The notes below the pieces were generated by a model. It worked only from the letters and a program-made list of their open reading frames with translations, searched no databases and was not told the DNA's origin. 64,000 nucleotides of DNA from Lasioglossum baleicum (taxonomy: Eukaryota > Arthropoda > Insecta > Hymenoptera > Halictidae). The stretch lies in NCBI RefSeq assembly GCF_051020765.1, contig NC_134943.1, forward strand, positions 744,001 to 808,000, given 5' to 3'. Below are positions 33,667-44,498 of the stretch, piece by piece. Every line of letters begins with the position of its first letter. The first letter of the stretch is position 1. The translations under genes and the position numbers were made by a program.

Positions 33667-34950
33667 TGTTACGCGCCAGGGCCGCGAGAAGCACGAGTGG
33701 CCGGCGAAGGGTTATTAACCCAGGAATATGGTATCAATTTGTTAGTTAAGGTACGCGGACGAACCCAATGCGAAATTGGGGAGCCGCTAGGAATGTAGAC
33801 AGTGAGGACGAACCTGACGCGAAATCAGGGAGCCTCTAGGAATGGAATCAGACGCAGACGAACCTGATGCGAAATCAGGGAGCTGCTGGGAAGGTGAAAC
33901 TCCGTGAACGAACCCAATGCGAAATTGGGGAGTCACTAGGAAATGACGCGCAGACGAATCCGATGCTAAACCGGGGAGCTGCTATGAGGTTGTAGAATAG
34001 CGCGGACGAACCCAATGCGAGATTGGGGAGCCGCTGGGAGGTTGGATAAAAGCACAGACGAACCTGATGCGAAATCAGGGAGCTGTTAGGATGCGGACGA
34101 ACCTGATGCGAAATCAGGGAGCCGCTAGGATGGTATAGTTTTCGTGGACGAACCCAATGCGAAATCGGGGAGCCACTAGGTAGGAAAAATCTCTATTTGA
34201 TGATTGGTAAGGCGCGAACGAACCTGATGCGAAATCAGGGAGTCGCTAGGATAGTTAGTAGACCTCGTAACTTATATAATCTAAGTGATACAACCCGAGC
34301 GGTAAGGTTGTATCGTGTGGGAACGTTCAATTACTATATAAGGATTTTGGACGATAATTATAGGTTCAATGAACTTGCTCTAATTACCAATAACACAAAT
34401 ATATTCTACTTATAATTATTCTGTAGTACAAGTGTGTATGTGTCGCGATTGGAAATGAGAGGAAAAGATATGAAATGTGAAAGAAAGAATTTACCTAAAC
34501 TACGGTGCTCGGTTTTCACGCACTGGCAATGCGGGGGACTCGGAAACAACTTCAACACTGACCAATAGACTATAAACCGAACAAACGGAATCTATAATGT
34601 TAGACTTTGATCCGAAAGGTACTTTAGCCCGATCTCGTTAGAAGTTAACTTTCCGAAATGCAGCACGACGTGACGCGATACGTGTCTACTGCAGTACTAA
34701 CCCACGAGAGTGAGAATCTAAGGGTTTATATACCCCTACAATGAATGGAATACTTTGTTCATTATCTAATCGCGCTTAGAGATTAGGGCTTAGGGCCAGA
34801 CTCTCATTTTTGTCACTTCTAACGAAATCGGAGCCAGAGCTCGGTCCTAAATCAAAGGGTTCGAAAGGTTATCTAGGACGCTTCCCGCCAGAGACGATCT
34901 GGAAGAGATTCCTGTGAGAAACGAACGGAATATATTCTCTATCCGTAACA
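33667..34950 (-). repeat. Element B, 5' LTR (right)
   Basis: 1284 bp, with ten hairpins at 33764-34239 and a TATA box inside 34722-34736. This is the full-length form; the left LTR is a deletion derivative. Confidence 0.93.
33764..34239 (-). promoter_or_regulatory. Array of ten covarying hairpins in element B LTR
   Basis: Ten units, each a 6-bp stem with a 5-nt loop, are separated by the spacer words GGGAGC(C/T)GCTAGGA and GACGAAC. Sense-strand stems include CCCAAT/ATTGGG, CCTGAT/ATCAGG, CCTGAT/GTCAGG (U-G closing) and CCCGAT/ATTGGG (internal G-U). One unit (CCCGGT/ATCGGA) has a terminal mismatch. Most loops are TTCGC on the sense strand. Confidence 0.85.
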
Positions 34951-35841
34951 ACTCAGTAAAAAATTACCTATAAAACTAATAATAATAACTTAATATACGT
35001 ATTAAAAACACTAAATAATAAAAAAATGAGGAAGCTTTTTTTAGAATTGAAAATTAATTTTATATAAAAATTTTATTTAAAATGAATTTTTTTTATATTA
35101 AGATTTTAGGATATATTAGTATTGATTAAATTTATATAAATTAATATAATTTTAGAGGGGTTATATTATTTATATAGAATATTATTATAAAATTTAATTA
35201 TGAGGTTAATATTATTTTAGAGGGGTAATATTAATTAAAGGCATATTAAATAAAAGGCTTAGTATTATAAATGGTATAATATTAAGGTTTCATTTTTAAT
35301 ATTTTGAAAATTATAGTAAACTAGAAAAGTTTATAGTAATTTCATGCATATTCAGTGAAACTAAAAATGAGGGATTTATACTCAGTAAAAAATTACCTAT
35401 AAAACTAATAATAATAACTTAATATACGTATTAAAAACACTAAATAATAAAAAAATGAGGAAGCTTTTTTTAGAATTGAAAATTAATTTTGTATAAAAAT
35501 TTTATTTAAAATGAATTTTTTTTATATTAAGATTTTAGGTTATATTAGTATTGATTAAATTTATATAAATTAATATAATTTTAGAGGGGTTATATTATTT
35601 ATATAGAATATTATTATAAAATTTAATTATGGGGTTAATATTATTTTAGAGGGGTAATATTAATTAAAGGCATATTAAATAAAAGGCTTAGTATTATAAA
35701 TGGTATAATATTAAGGTTTCATTTTAAATATTTTGAAAATTATAGTAAACTAAAAAAGTTTATAGTAATTTCATCCATATTCAGTGAAACTATAAATGAG
35801 GGATTTTTACTCAGTAAAAAATTACCTATAAAACTAATAAT
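34951..35841 (+). repeat. AT-rich satellite, segment 5 (forward)
   Basis: Satellite between elements B and C, with two long-type units. Register is continuous with segment 4 across element B. Confidence 0.95.
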
Positions 35842-36847
35842 TGTTCCGTCCGAGGAAACCCATACCTGACAAGATCCGTAAACCCTCGCGAAAGGAATCG
35901 TTCAGGGGAATTTGCTTTGTGCCTATCTCATTTACACAAATTCACAGTCCAGTAAATAACCGTATTTCCTCGTGCAATAATCGTTATACCGAAATCCTCA
36001 ATTGAATATTTATGATTCATTCACGACCAAGGGACCTTCATAAACACTCGTAGACTCGACCAACGGTCGTTTTTAGTAATATCTCCGAAGGTGACTTAAA
36101 CTCTTAGTTTAATTCTGACAATCCCTCATAAACGTACCAGGCTCTTTACATTTCGGTTCCCCCTTTATGACTTGCACAGCCGTCGGAAATAATTCTAAAG
36201 AACACCGCGTTCGTGAAAAACGGTTGAAGTCAAAAAACCCGACGACCATACGGTCGTCAGGTACCGGCATCCGTCCTTGCTCGAGTCAGGTAGCGCTATA
36301 ATCTTCGTTTGGGACTAACTCTCCCTCACACAACGCAAACCGATAACTTGAACCGTTACAACTTCCTGAGTGGGAATGACCACTGCACCAAACCAATCGA
36401 AAGACCTTCCTGATTATAACAATCAGCGAGGCACACCTACCGAATTCCTAAGGGCCGCCCTCTCTACCCCCAAGAGAAGCCCAAATTTTCAGCTCGTGTT
36501 AGCTTCTGGAGCGGAGCGACCTTACTTCTTCTGTAGACTTCTACCGAGTACCTTCTCTTGTAGACTTTACTACAAACGACACGGTGCACCTCGGTTTTAA
36601 GTAGAGATTCAGAGCAGTGAAACCCTTCAGGTCTAACACGAGCAGTGACAAAAACGGATCAGCATCACAGATCCGCGCGCGTATAAGGCAGGACCTGTTG
36701 GGCCAGCCTTACTGAAGAATCCACCAACAGGTCTGGGACGAAACGCAATCCTCACCAATCCAGTCCACTTCCTAGAACTAGTTGCCCAAGATTAGTTTGG
36801 CGGGCAACAACCGATCCTTCGCGAACCCGCACACAAGCGAGAAAACA
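35842..36847 (+). repeat. Element C, 5' LTR
   Basis: Starts TGTTCCGTCCGAGG and ends GCGAGAAAACA. A TATAAT word lies at about 36297 and could be part of the promoter. The 76-codon open frame inside has no gene character. Confidence 0.95.
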
Positions 36848-36849
36848 TA

Positions 36850-36867
36850 TGGTCCTTCGAGCCGGAT
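36850..36867 (+). promoter_or_regulatory. Primer binding site of element C (Tyr-type tRNA)
   Basis: TGGTCCTTCGAGCCGGAT begins two bases after the 5' LTR. Its complement is the 3' end expected of a eukaryotic tyrosine tRNA (ATCCGGCTCGAAGGA then CCA). The match is seen; use as primer is inferred. Confidence 0.85.
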
Positions 36868-36937
36868 CGGCGGCCTAGTTACAGTGCAGTGCGTGTAAAG
36901 ACAATGCATTGTGGACCGGAGTGAAGAAAGGATTCAG

Positions 36938-37066
36938 CCAGCCTCCAGCGAAAGCAGCCACGTGCAACCATCATCGATCACCAGCCTCCAGCGAAAGCAG
37001 CCACGTGCAACCATCATCGATCACCAGCCGCCAGCGAAAGCAGCCACGTGCAACCGTCATCGCTGA
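36938..37066 (+). repeat. Leader repeat of element C, 3 x 43 bp
   Basis: Units start at 36938, 36981 and 37024 (CCAGCCTCCAGCGAAAGCAG...), nearly identical, each containing CCACGTGCAACC with the palindrome CACGTG. They lie in the 5' untranslated leader between primer site and gag. Confidence 0.93.
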
Positions 37067-37161
37067 CCAACCACTGACAAATACAACAGCTCAAGGTAGG
37101 CACGTTACTTGAATTTACCGATCAGGACGTTAATAACAATTCCCGCTCCACTTGCATCAAA

Positions 37162-38487
37162 ATGGCTAACGCAAGCAAAGCGAACCAACGTATCCGTGCC
37201 CTCAAGCACAAGCATCGCGTATTCAGATTAAACATCACGACTTTCATGAACTTTCTAACGGAGTATCAAGATTCCCCGATCGCGCGTACGAAACTTCGCG
37301 GACGAATCGGACGGCTAACAACACAGTTTGACAATTTCAACGAAAATCAAGATGAGTTGGGTCAACACGAGGATTTCGAACAAACCGAAGCCGAACGCGA
37401 AGCCGTGACCGTTTTGTACGAAGACGCGATAGCAAATGCGACCCAATTATTGGAAGGTTTCCAGCCGACACAAGTTCAAACCGAGAGAATCACGACCGAC
37501 TCACCCGCGCCATCCACGTCCACCAGCATCACAGGTGTACACCTTCCAAAAATCAATCTCCCACGCTTCGACGGCCGACTAGAAAAATGGTTAGCCTTTA
37601 AGGACGCGTTTAAAAGTCTGATACAAGGACATACCGGGCTTACCGACATACAACGCTTCAATTATCTACGATTATCTCTCTCCGGAAAGGCTCAAGACGC
37701 GATCGAATCGTTTACGACAAACGAGGAAAATTACAAGGCCGCATGGGCTCAGATGTTAGAGACATACGACAACCAACGCGCTCTTATTTTACGCCACTCC
37801 TCAATGTTATTGGAGACGCCCTCGATGCCGAACCGCTCATCAGACGCGATAGTTGATTTGATCAATCATATGCAGACACATCTCCGATCTCTACAGTCGC
37901 TCGGTCGATCATGGGAGGACATCGCGAACGACCTACTCACTAGTATCGCGATCAATTGCATGGATGACGACACGCGCGGAGCATGGGAGCAAACTTTGAC
38001 AAATACGAACATGCCAAACATCACAGAACTTTTTAAATATCTTCGCAACGCGTCGCACCAGGGCAAATCACACAGACCGACGACAAGCGCAAACCGAGCG
38101 AACCAAACATCATCAGAAACCCAGCAAACGACGCCGAACCCTCGATCGCGAGCCCCGAAACGAACGTGGAAATCCGCGACAAGTTCCACAAAGGGGGCGT
38201 CATCGCCCATACCGAGAAAACGAACGTTTGTAACGAACGCCACGAGGCCAACCTGCAAGATCTGCAGGTCAACAGCACACAAAGCCTTCAGATGTCATAA
38301 ATTCTGGGGCATGTCTATCTTAGATAGATGGGCAGCCGTCCGCACGGCCAACCTATGCCAGAATTGCCTCGATTCAGACCACAAACTTGACCATTGCACC
38401 AGAAGTCGATGTCGCGTCTGCGGTGAAAAGCATCATACACAGCTCCACCAAGATGCGACATCAAGTGTTCAAAAGACGGACGTATGA
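37162..38487 (+). CDS. gag: BEL/Pao Gag of element C
   Basis: 441 codons, structural protein of the particle. The ATG is in good context (A at -3, G at +4). The N-terminal ~110 residues are charged and helix-prone. Residues about 128-270 (LPKINLPRFDGRLEKWLAF, then YLRLSLSGKA) match the retrotransposon domain DUF1759 typical of BEL/Pao gag. Residues about 365-430 hold a row of zinc-knuckle-type Cys/His motifs (CKICRSTAHKAFRC, CQNCLDSDHKLDHC, CRVCGEKHHTQLH), expected to bind RNA. Termination is at a UGA (38485-38487) followed by CUA G; the same frame continues without a stop into pol, so part of the product is probably a Gag-Pol fusion made by readthrough. Confidence 0.95.
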   Translation: MANASKANQRIRALKHKHRVFRLNITTFMNFLTEYQDSPIARTKLRGRIGRLTTQFDNFNENQDELGQHEDFEQTEAEREAVTVLYEDAIANATQLLEGFQPTQVQTERITTDSPAPSTSTSITGVHLPKINLPRFDGRLEKWLAFKDAFKSLIQGHTGLTDIQRFNYLRLSLSGKAQDAIESFTTNEENYKAAWAQMLETYDNQRALILRHSSMLLETPSMPNRSSDAIVDLINHMQTHLRSLQSLGRSWEDIANDLLTSIAINCMDDDTRGAWEQTLTNTNMPNITELFKYLRNASHQGKSHRPTTSANRANQTSSETQQTTPNPRSRAPKRTWKSATSSTKGASSPIPRKRTFVTNATRPTCKICRSTAHKAFRCHKFWGMSILDRWAAVRTANLCQNCLDSDHKLDHCTRSRCRVCGEKHHTQLHQDATSSVQKTDV

Positions 38488-41400
38488 CTAGAACAAGGTA
38501 CGACAGACTGTCAATCACAATACTACAGCACCTTCCTTTCAGACGGATTGACAAACGGTTTGTTGACAACGGCAAAGATCTACGTTTTAGACCGCGATAA
38601 AAAACCGATATTATGTCGAACCTTAATCGACACCTGCTCTAACGCGAATCTGATCACAGATGATCTTGCGAAACAATTACGACTTCCGACTACCCAACAA
38701 ACAGCAATCATCGAAGCATTAAATCAAACCAATACGAAGACAAACAATCTCGTGAAGGCGACAGTACAGTCAAGAATAACCAATTACCAACGTACACTGA
38801 CCTTCCACACAATACCGCGAATAGCAGGAATGTTACCTGACCGTCAGATAGACCGATCCAACCTTCACATACCGGCAAACATTCGTCTAGCGGATCCTGA
38901 ATTTCATCGACCCGGAAAGATCGATATGCTACTCGGAGCCGGGCCAACGTTAGCCTGCCTCAGCATCGGTCAAATTGATTTGTCTAAGCATCGCGGCAAT
39001 GATCTTGTACTGCAAAAAACCCAACTCGGATGGATCTTGGGAGGTGACATTCTCACCTCATCACATTCGAGCCACAAAACTTTCATCACGAACATCCACT
39101 TTGATTTACAAAAATTCTGGGAAATTGAAGAAGGAACAGTCAAGCAATTTCGTTCATGTGACGATCAAGCGTGCGAGAATCATTTCGCCGCAACCGTGAA
39201 ACGTAATACATCCGGACGGTACATGGTAGCTCTGCCGTTTAATGACAAAAAGGATCAACTCGGGGAGTCACGCTCACGCGCCTTGAAGCGTTTTTGGGCG
39301 CTCGAACGAAAATTAGAACGCGATCCAACGTTAAGGGAGCAATACACAAAGGTCTTGGAAGAATATCTTGAGCTCGGACACATGAAACAAGCAAAAAATA
39401 TTGACACACCAGGCTTCTATCTACCGCATCACGCCGTTATCAAACCGTCAAGTTCTACGACCAAGACTCGCGTGGTTTTCGACGGCTCAGCAAAATCAAC
39501 TACGCATCTTTCATTGAACGAAACGCTCAGAATCGGTCCTACCTTACAAGACGACCTTCTATCGCTCCTGTTACGGTTTAGAATGCACACGTACGTCCTC
39601 ACTGGAGACATCGAGAAAATGTACCGCCAGTTTCTCGTTCGACCCGAGGATCGTGCCTATCAGCGAATTTTATGGCGAAATTCTAACGGAGAAATCGAGA
39701 CATTCGAATTAACCACGATCACTTTCGGACTCGCACCGGCTCCATACTTAGCAATAAGATGCCTCCATCAGCTAGCAAATGACGAAGAAGGCGATTTCCC
39801 TGAGGCGGCAATCCGTATCAAAAGAGATTTATACGTAGACGATTTACTAACAGGCACCGATTCAATCGAAGACGCCAAAACGTTACAACGTCAAATTATC
39901 ACGTTGTTGAAGCGAGGCGGTCTTAACATTCGACAATGGGCGTCGAACGAACCAGAATTACTCTCGGGACTAAACGAGGAATTAATACATCCAAAGATAC
40001 TAGGTGATTCAACAACGATGAAAACATTGGGAGTATCATGGGACGCACGGCGTGACACCATTCGGTATTCGGTCCAACAAACGGTAACAAAAGAGGTCAC
40101 CAAACGGAGCGTATTGTCAACGATCGCTAGGATATATGATCCGTTAGGATTACTGGGACCCATCACAATCGTTGCAAAAATTTTCATGCAACGATTATGG
40201 GCATTAAAAATTAATTGGGATGAATCACTTCCGGCAAACATTCACACAGAATGGACCAAATTTGAAGGAGATTTACAAGTATTGAACAATATTGAATTCA
40301 CTCGCTTCGTAAGACTCAAAAACGCAAGACAAACAGAACTACACGGATTCTGCGATGCGAGTGAAAGGGCCTACGGTGCTTGTTTATACGTCCGAACAAT
40401 AGATCAGGACGGTTCTATTCGCGCGAATTTACTTTGCGCCAAGTCTCGCGTCGCGCCACTAAGTCAAATTACACTCGCGCGGTTGGAATTATGCGGTGCC
40501 GCACTGCTAGCCACATTATTTCGAACAGTACAAGACGCGTTGATACATCACGTAGACAAGGTAGTTTTCTGGACCGATTCGACGGTCGTTTTGAGCTGGA
40601 TACGCAAATCACCATCTGCATTAAAAACTTTTGTCGCCAATCGCGTAGCCGACATTCAGCGGAAAACGGATGTTCAATCATGGCGATATATCCGCTCAGC
40701 GGACAATCCAGCCGATCTAATTTCCCGAGGAACAACTTCAGAAGAACTCATCAAGAACAGACTTTGGGGTCACGGACCCAAATGGCTCGCTCAAACCCAA
40801 ACAACATGGCCTGCTGCGAGATTTACCATACGCAACGAGCTGCCAGAATTGAGAACGGTGACGTGTCTAGTTAGCTTAAAAACACAAACCGACGAGATCC
40901 TTCTGCGTTATTCTTGTTTCCAAAGGCTCAGACGAGTCGTTGCTTATTGCTTACGCTTCCCATTGAAACATCGAGTCACAGGACCCTTGTCCATCGAAGA
41001 ATTACGCGAATCAAACAACCGGATCATACAGCTACTTCAAGCCACCACGTTCGCCGACGAAATTCATGATTTGAAAATCGGAAAGGTGTCGAATAGAGGC
41101 CGACTGCAACCCTTGAGCCCGTTCCTCGACGACAAGGGAATATTACGCGTAGGGGGTCGATTACATAATTCAGCTCTACCGTTCGAACAAAGGCATCCAA
41201 TACTCTTACCTCGAGGACATCACATAACAAAGCTCATCATTCGCGACTCACATCTTAAAACCCATCACGCCGGAATTACAGCCACGTTGTATGACGTACG
41301 ACAACGATATTGGCCGATCGACGGAAAGAATACAACGCGTCAAGTTATACGACAATGTATAAGATGTTTCCGGGTTAAGCCCCCAACAGTCGACTACATC

Positions 41401-42384
41401 ATGGGTAACCTACCTGCTACCCGCGTCACCGAAGGTAGGCCATTCATTAACAGCGGTGTCGATTATTGCGGCCCCTTTTTCATAAAGGAACGACGATTTA
41501 GGAACCGAGCCCGCGTCAAGGTCTATGTCGCAGTGTTTGTTTGTTTCGCCACGAAGGCTATACATTTAGAAGTAGTAAGCGACCTAACGACTGAAGCGTT
41601 CATCGCGGCACTAAAAAGATTTGTCGCACGACGAGGACTTTGTAAAAACATATATTCAGACAACGGTACAAACTTTGTCGGCGCGAACAACGAACTGACA
41701 GATCATCACAAGGCAATGTCAAAGGATGAGAAATTGAAACATTTCCTCATATCAAGAGAGATGTCCTGGCATTTTATGCCCGCATTATCACCTCACTTCG
41801 GAGGATTGTGGGAAGCAGCGGTCAAATCATTTAAACACCATGTCAAACGGGTCGTCGGCGAAGAATTGTTTACGTACGAACAATTCACCACCTTCGTAAT
41901 AGAAATAGAAGCCATTCTGAATTCGCGTCCTCTTACGCCACTCTCATCAGACCCAAACGACATACCCGCTCTTACTCCGGGACATTTCCTGATCGGTGAT
42001 TCTCTTACGTGTCTTGCCGAGACTGATTTTAGCACAACATCTTCAAACCGTTTATCCACCTGGCAACATATCCAGAAGGTCAAGCAAGACTTTTGGGCCC
42101 GGTGGTACAAGGAATATGTCAATCAACTCAACATTCGTCACAAATGGACCCAAGGATCCCACGACATCACCCAGGGAACCCTCGTCGTTCTAAGGGTCGA
42201 CAATCTTCCGCCATTGTGTTGGCAGTTGGGTCGAATCGTTCAAATCCATCCCGGAGCAGACGGCATCACACGTGCGGTAACTGTTCGAACCACACATGGC
42301 GTTTATAAGCGAAACGTTAAAAAACTAGCACCTCTTCCGTACGGAGACACTGCACAATCAGACGGTGTCAACCCATCAGCTTAA
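38488..42384 (+). CDS. pol: BEL/Pao Pol of element C (protease-RT-RNase H-integrase)
   Basis: About 1298 codons in the same frame as gag, directly after its UGA. There is no ATG before the protease: the first in-frame ATG is about 95 residues past the TTG at 38548, beyond the protease active site LIDTCSNANL. Domains in order: aspartic protease (DUF1758 type), reverse transcriptase with TRVVFDGSAKS, FGLAPAP and YVDD (39832-39843), an RNase H of the Pao A17-associated type (GFCDASERAYGA, FWTDSTVVLSW, SADNPADLISRG), an HHCC integrase zinc domain (HHAGITATLYD ... CIRCFR), the integrase core with its acidic triad (VDYCGPFF, YSDNGTNF, EAAVKSF) and a C-terminal DUF5641-like segment (WARWYKEYVNQL, LPPLCWQLGRI). 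Catalytic residues are present and I see no break. Confidence 0.96.
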   Translation, partial: LEQGTTDCQSQYYSTFLSDGLTNGLLTTAKIYVLDRDKKPILCRTLIDTCSNANLITDDLAKQLRLPTTQQTAIIEALNQTNTKTNNLVKATVQSRITNYQRTLTFHTIPRIAGMLPDRQIDRSNLHIPANIRLADPEFHRPGKIDMLLGAGPTLACLSIGQIDLSKHRGNDLVLQKTQLGWILGGDILTSSHSSHKTFITNIHFDLQKFWEIEEGTVKQFRSCDDQACENHFAATVKRNTSGRYMVALPFNDKKDQLGESRSRALKRFWALERKLERDPTLREQYTKVLEEYLELGHMKQAKNIDTPGFYLPHHAVIKPSSSTTKTRVVFDGSAKSTTHLSLNETLRIGPTLQDDLLSLLLRFRMHTYVLTGDIEKMYRQFLVRPEDRAYQRILWRNSNGEIETFELTTITFGLAPAPYLAIRCLHQLANDEEGDFPEAAIRIKRDLYVDDLLTGTDSIEDAKTLQRQIITLLKRGGLNIRQWASNEPELLSGLNEELIHPKILGDSTTMKTLGVSWDARRDTIRYSVQQTVTKEVTKRSVLSTIARIYDPLGLLGPITIVAKIFMQRLWALKINWDESLPANIHTEWTKFEGDLQVLNNIEFTRFVRLKNARQTELHGFCDASERAYGACLYVRTIDQDGSIRANLLCAKSRVAPLSQITLARLELCGAALLATLFRTVQDALIHHVDKVVFWTDSTVVLSWIRKSPSALKTFVANRVADIQRKTDVQSWRYIRSADNPADLISRGTTSEELIKNRLWGHGPKWLAQTQTTWPAARFTIRNELPELRTVTCLVSLKTQTDEILLRYSCFQRLRRVVAYCLRFPLKHRVTGPLSIEELRESNNRIIQLLQATTFADEIHDLKIGKVSNRGRLQPLSPFLDDKGILRVGGRLHNSALPFEQRHPILLPRGHHITKLIIRDSHLKTHHAGITATLYDVRQRYWPIDGKNTTRQVIRQCIRCFRVKPPTVDYIMGNLPATRVTEGRPFINSGVDYCGPFFIKERRFRNRARVKVYVAVFVCFATKAIHLEVVSDLTTEAFIAALKRFVARRGLCKNIYSDNGTNFVGANNELTDHHKAMSKDEKLKHFLISREMSWHFMPALSPHFGGLWEAAVKSFKHHVKRVVGEELFTYEQFTTFVIEIEAILNSRPLTPLSSDPNDIPALTPGHFLIGDSLTCLAETDFSTTSSNRLSTWQHIQKVKQDFWARWYKEYVNQLNIRHKWTQGSHDITQGTLVVLRVDNLPPLCWQLGRIVQIHPGADGITRAVTVRTTHGVYKRNVKKLAPLPYGDTAQSDGVNPSA

Positions 42385-42440
42385 ACGTAAGTCAAGACAT
42401 ATCATATTTGTAATTGATCGGTAGATAGAATCGATCAACG

Positions 42441-42450
42441 AGGGGGAGTA
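42441..42450 (+). promoter_or_regulatory. Polypurine tract of element C
   Basis: AGGGGGAGTA lies immediately before the 3' LTR. Confidence 0.8.
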
Positions 42451-43456
42451 TGTTCCGTCCGAGGAAACCCATACCTGACAAGATCCGTAAACCCTCGCGA
42501 AAGGAATCGTTCAGGGGAATTTGCTTTGTGCCTATCTCATTTACACAAATTCACAGTCCAGTAAATAACCGTATTTCCTCGTGCAATAATCGTTATACCG
42601 AAATCCTCAATTGAATATTTATGATTCATTCACGACCAAGGGACCTTCATAAACACTCGTAGACTCGACCAACGGTCGTTTTTAGTAATATCTCCGAAGG
42701 TGACTTAAACTCTTAGTTTAATTCTGACAATCCCTCATAAACGTACCAGGCTCTTTACATTTCGGTTCCCCCTTTATGACTTGCACAGCCGTCGGAAATA
42801 ATTCTAAAGAACACCGCGTTCGTGAAAAACGGTTGAAGTCAAAAAACCCGACGACCATACGGTCGTCAGGTACCGGCATCCGTCCTTGCTCGAGTCAGGT
42901 AGCGCTATAATCTTCGTTTGGGACTAACTCTCCCTCACACAACGCAAACCGATAACTTGAACCGTTACAACTTCCTGAGTGGGAATGACCACTGCACCAA
43001 ACCAATCGAAAGACCTTCCTGATTATAACAATCAGCGAGGCACACCTACCGAATTCCTAAGGGCCGCCCTCTCTACCCCCAAGAGAAGCCCAAATTTTCA
43101 GCTCGTGTTAGCTTCTGGAGCGGAGCGACCTTACTTCTTCTGTAGACTTCTACCGAGTACCTTCTCTTGTAGACTTTACTACAAACGACACGGTGCACCT
43201 CGGTTTTAAGTAGAGATTCAGAGCAGTGAAACCCTTCAGGTCTAACACGAGCAGTGACAAAAACGGATCAGCATCACAGATCCGCGCGCGTATAAGGCAG
43301 GACCTGTTGGGCCAGCCTTACTGAAGAATCCACCAACAGGTCTGGGACGAAACGCAATCCTCACCAATCCAGTCCACTTCCTAGAACTAGTTGCCCAAGA
43401 TTAGTTTGGCGGGCAACAACCGATCCTTCGCGAACCCGCACACAAGCGAGAAAACA
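42451..43456 (+). repeat. Element C, 3' LTR
   Basis: 1006 bp, apparently identical to the 5' LTR. Confidence 0.95.
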
Positions 43457-44498
43457 ATAATAATAACTTAATATACATATTAAAAACACTAAATAATAAA
43501 AAAATAAGGAAGCTTTTTTAGAATTGAAAATTAATTTTGTATAAAAATTTTATTAAAAATGAATTTTTTTTATATTAAGATTTTAGGGTATATTAGTATT
43601 GATTAAATTTATATAAATTAATATAATTTTAGAGGGGTGATATTAATTAAAGGCATATTAAATAAAAGGCTTAGTATTATAAATGGTATAATATTAAGGT
43701 TTCATTTTAAATATTTTGAAAATTATAGTAAACTAGAAAAGTTTATAGTAATTTCATGCATATTCAGTGAAACTAAAAATGAGGGATTTTTACTCAGTAT
43801 AAAATTACCTATAAAACTAATAATAATAACTTAATATACGTATTAAAAACACTAAATAATAAAAAAATGAGGAAGCTTTTTTTATTTAAAATGAATTTTT
43901 TTGTATTAAGATTTTAGGGTATATTAATAATGATTAAATTTATATAAATTAATATAATTTTAGAGGGGTGATATTAATTAAAGGCATATTAAATAAAAGG
44001 CTTAGAATTATAAATGGTATAATATTAAGGTTTCATTTTAAATATTTTGAAAATTATAGTAAACTAGAAAAGTTTATAGTAATTTCATGCATATTCAGTG
44101 AAACTAAAAATGAGGGATTTTTACTCAGTATAAAATTACCTATAAAACTAATAATAATAACTTAATATACGTATTAAAAACACTAAATAATAAAAAAATG
44201 AGGAAGCTTTTTTTAGAATTGAAAATTAATTTTATATAAAAATTTTATTTAAAATGAATTTTTTTGTATTAAGATTTTAGGGTATATTAATATTGATTAA
44301 ATTTATATAAATTAATATAATTTTAGAGGGGTGATATTAATTAAAGGCATATTAAATAAAAGGCTTAGTATTATAAATGGTATAATATTAAGGTTTCATT
44401 TTAAATATTTTGAAAATTATAGTAAACTAGAAAAGTTTATAGTAATTTCATGCATATTCAGTGAAACTAAAAATGAGGGATTATTACTCAGTAAAAAA
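43457..44498 (+). repeat. AT-rich satellite, segment 6 (forward, ends at inversion)
   Basis: Units at 43637 and 43968 share the same variant bases as units at 21869 and 22200 (including CTTAGAATTATAAATGG), so this stretch is a duplicate of part of segment 3. It ends where the satellite flips strand. Confidence 0.95.

Larger units (their letters stand above)
26654..34950 (-). mobile_element. Ty3/gypsy LTR retrotransposon B, 8.3 kb, defective and chimeric
   Basis: The LTRs are at 26654-27839 and 33667-34950. The 4-bp target duplication is ACTC (26650-26653 and 34951-34954). It belongs to the same lineage as element A but is a distinct family by LTR sequence. Apart from one ~98-bp deletion the two LTRs look almost identical, so the insertion is recent. 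Genes read leftward: primer site, seven leader hairpins, gag, then protease, RT, RNase H and the start of integrase. Two defects stand out: a 66-bp insertion with a stop between protease and RT, and replacement of the rest of integrase by about 580 bp of unrelated GC-rich DNA. It must have been mobilised in trans. Confidence 0.93.
35842..43456 (+). mobile_element. BEL/Pao LTR retrotransposon C, 7.6 kb, apparently intact
   Basis: Two 1006-bp LTRs (35842-36847 and 42451-43456) look identical base for base, and the 5-bp target duplication ATAAT (35837-35841 and 43457-43461) is perfect. Between them are a primer binding site, a leader with three 43-bp repeats, gag, pol and a polypurine tract. The gag and pol domains are those of BEL/Pao elements. 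Identical LTRs and open frames argue for very recent insertion and possible activity. The only interruption of the coding frame is one UGA at the gag-pol border, in a readthrough-type context. No envelope frame is present. Confidence 0.96.
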
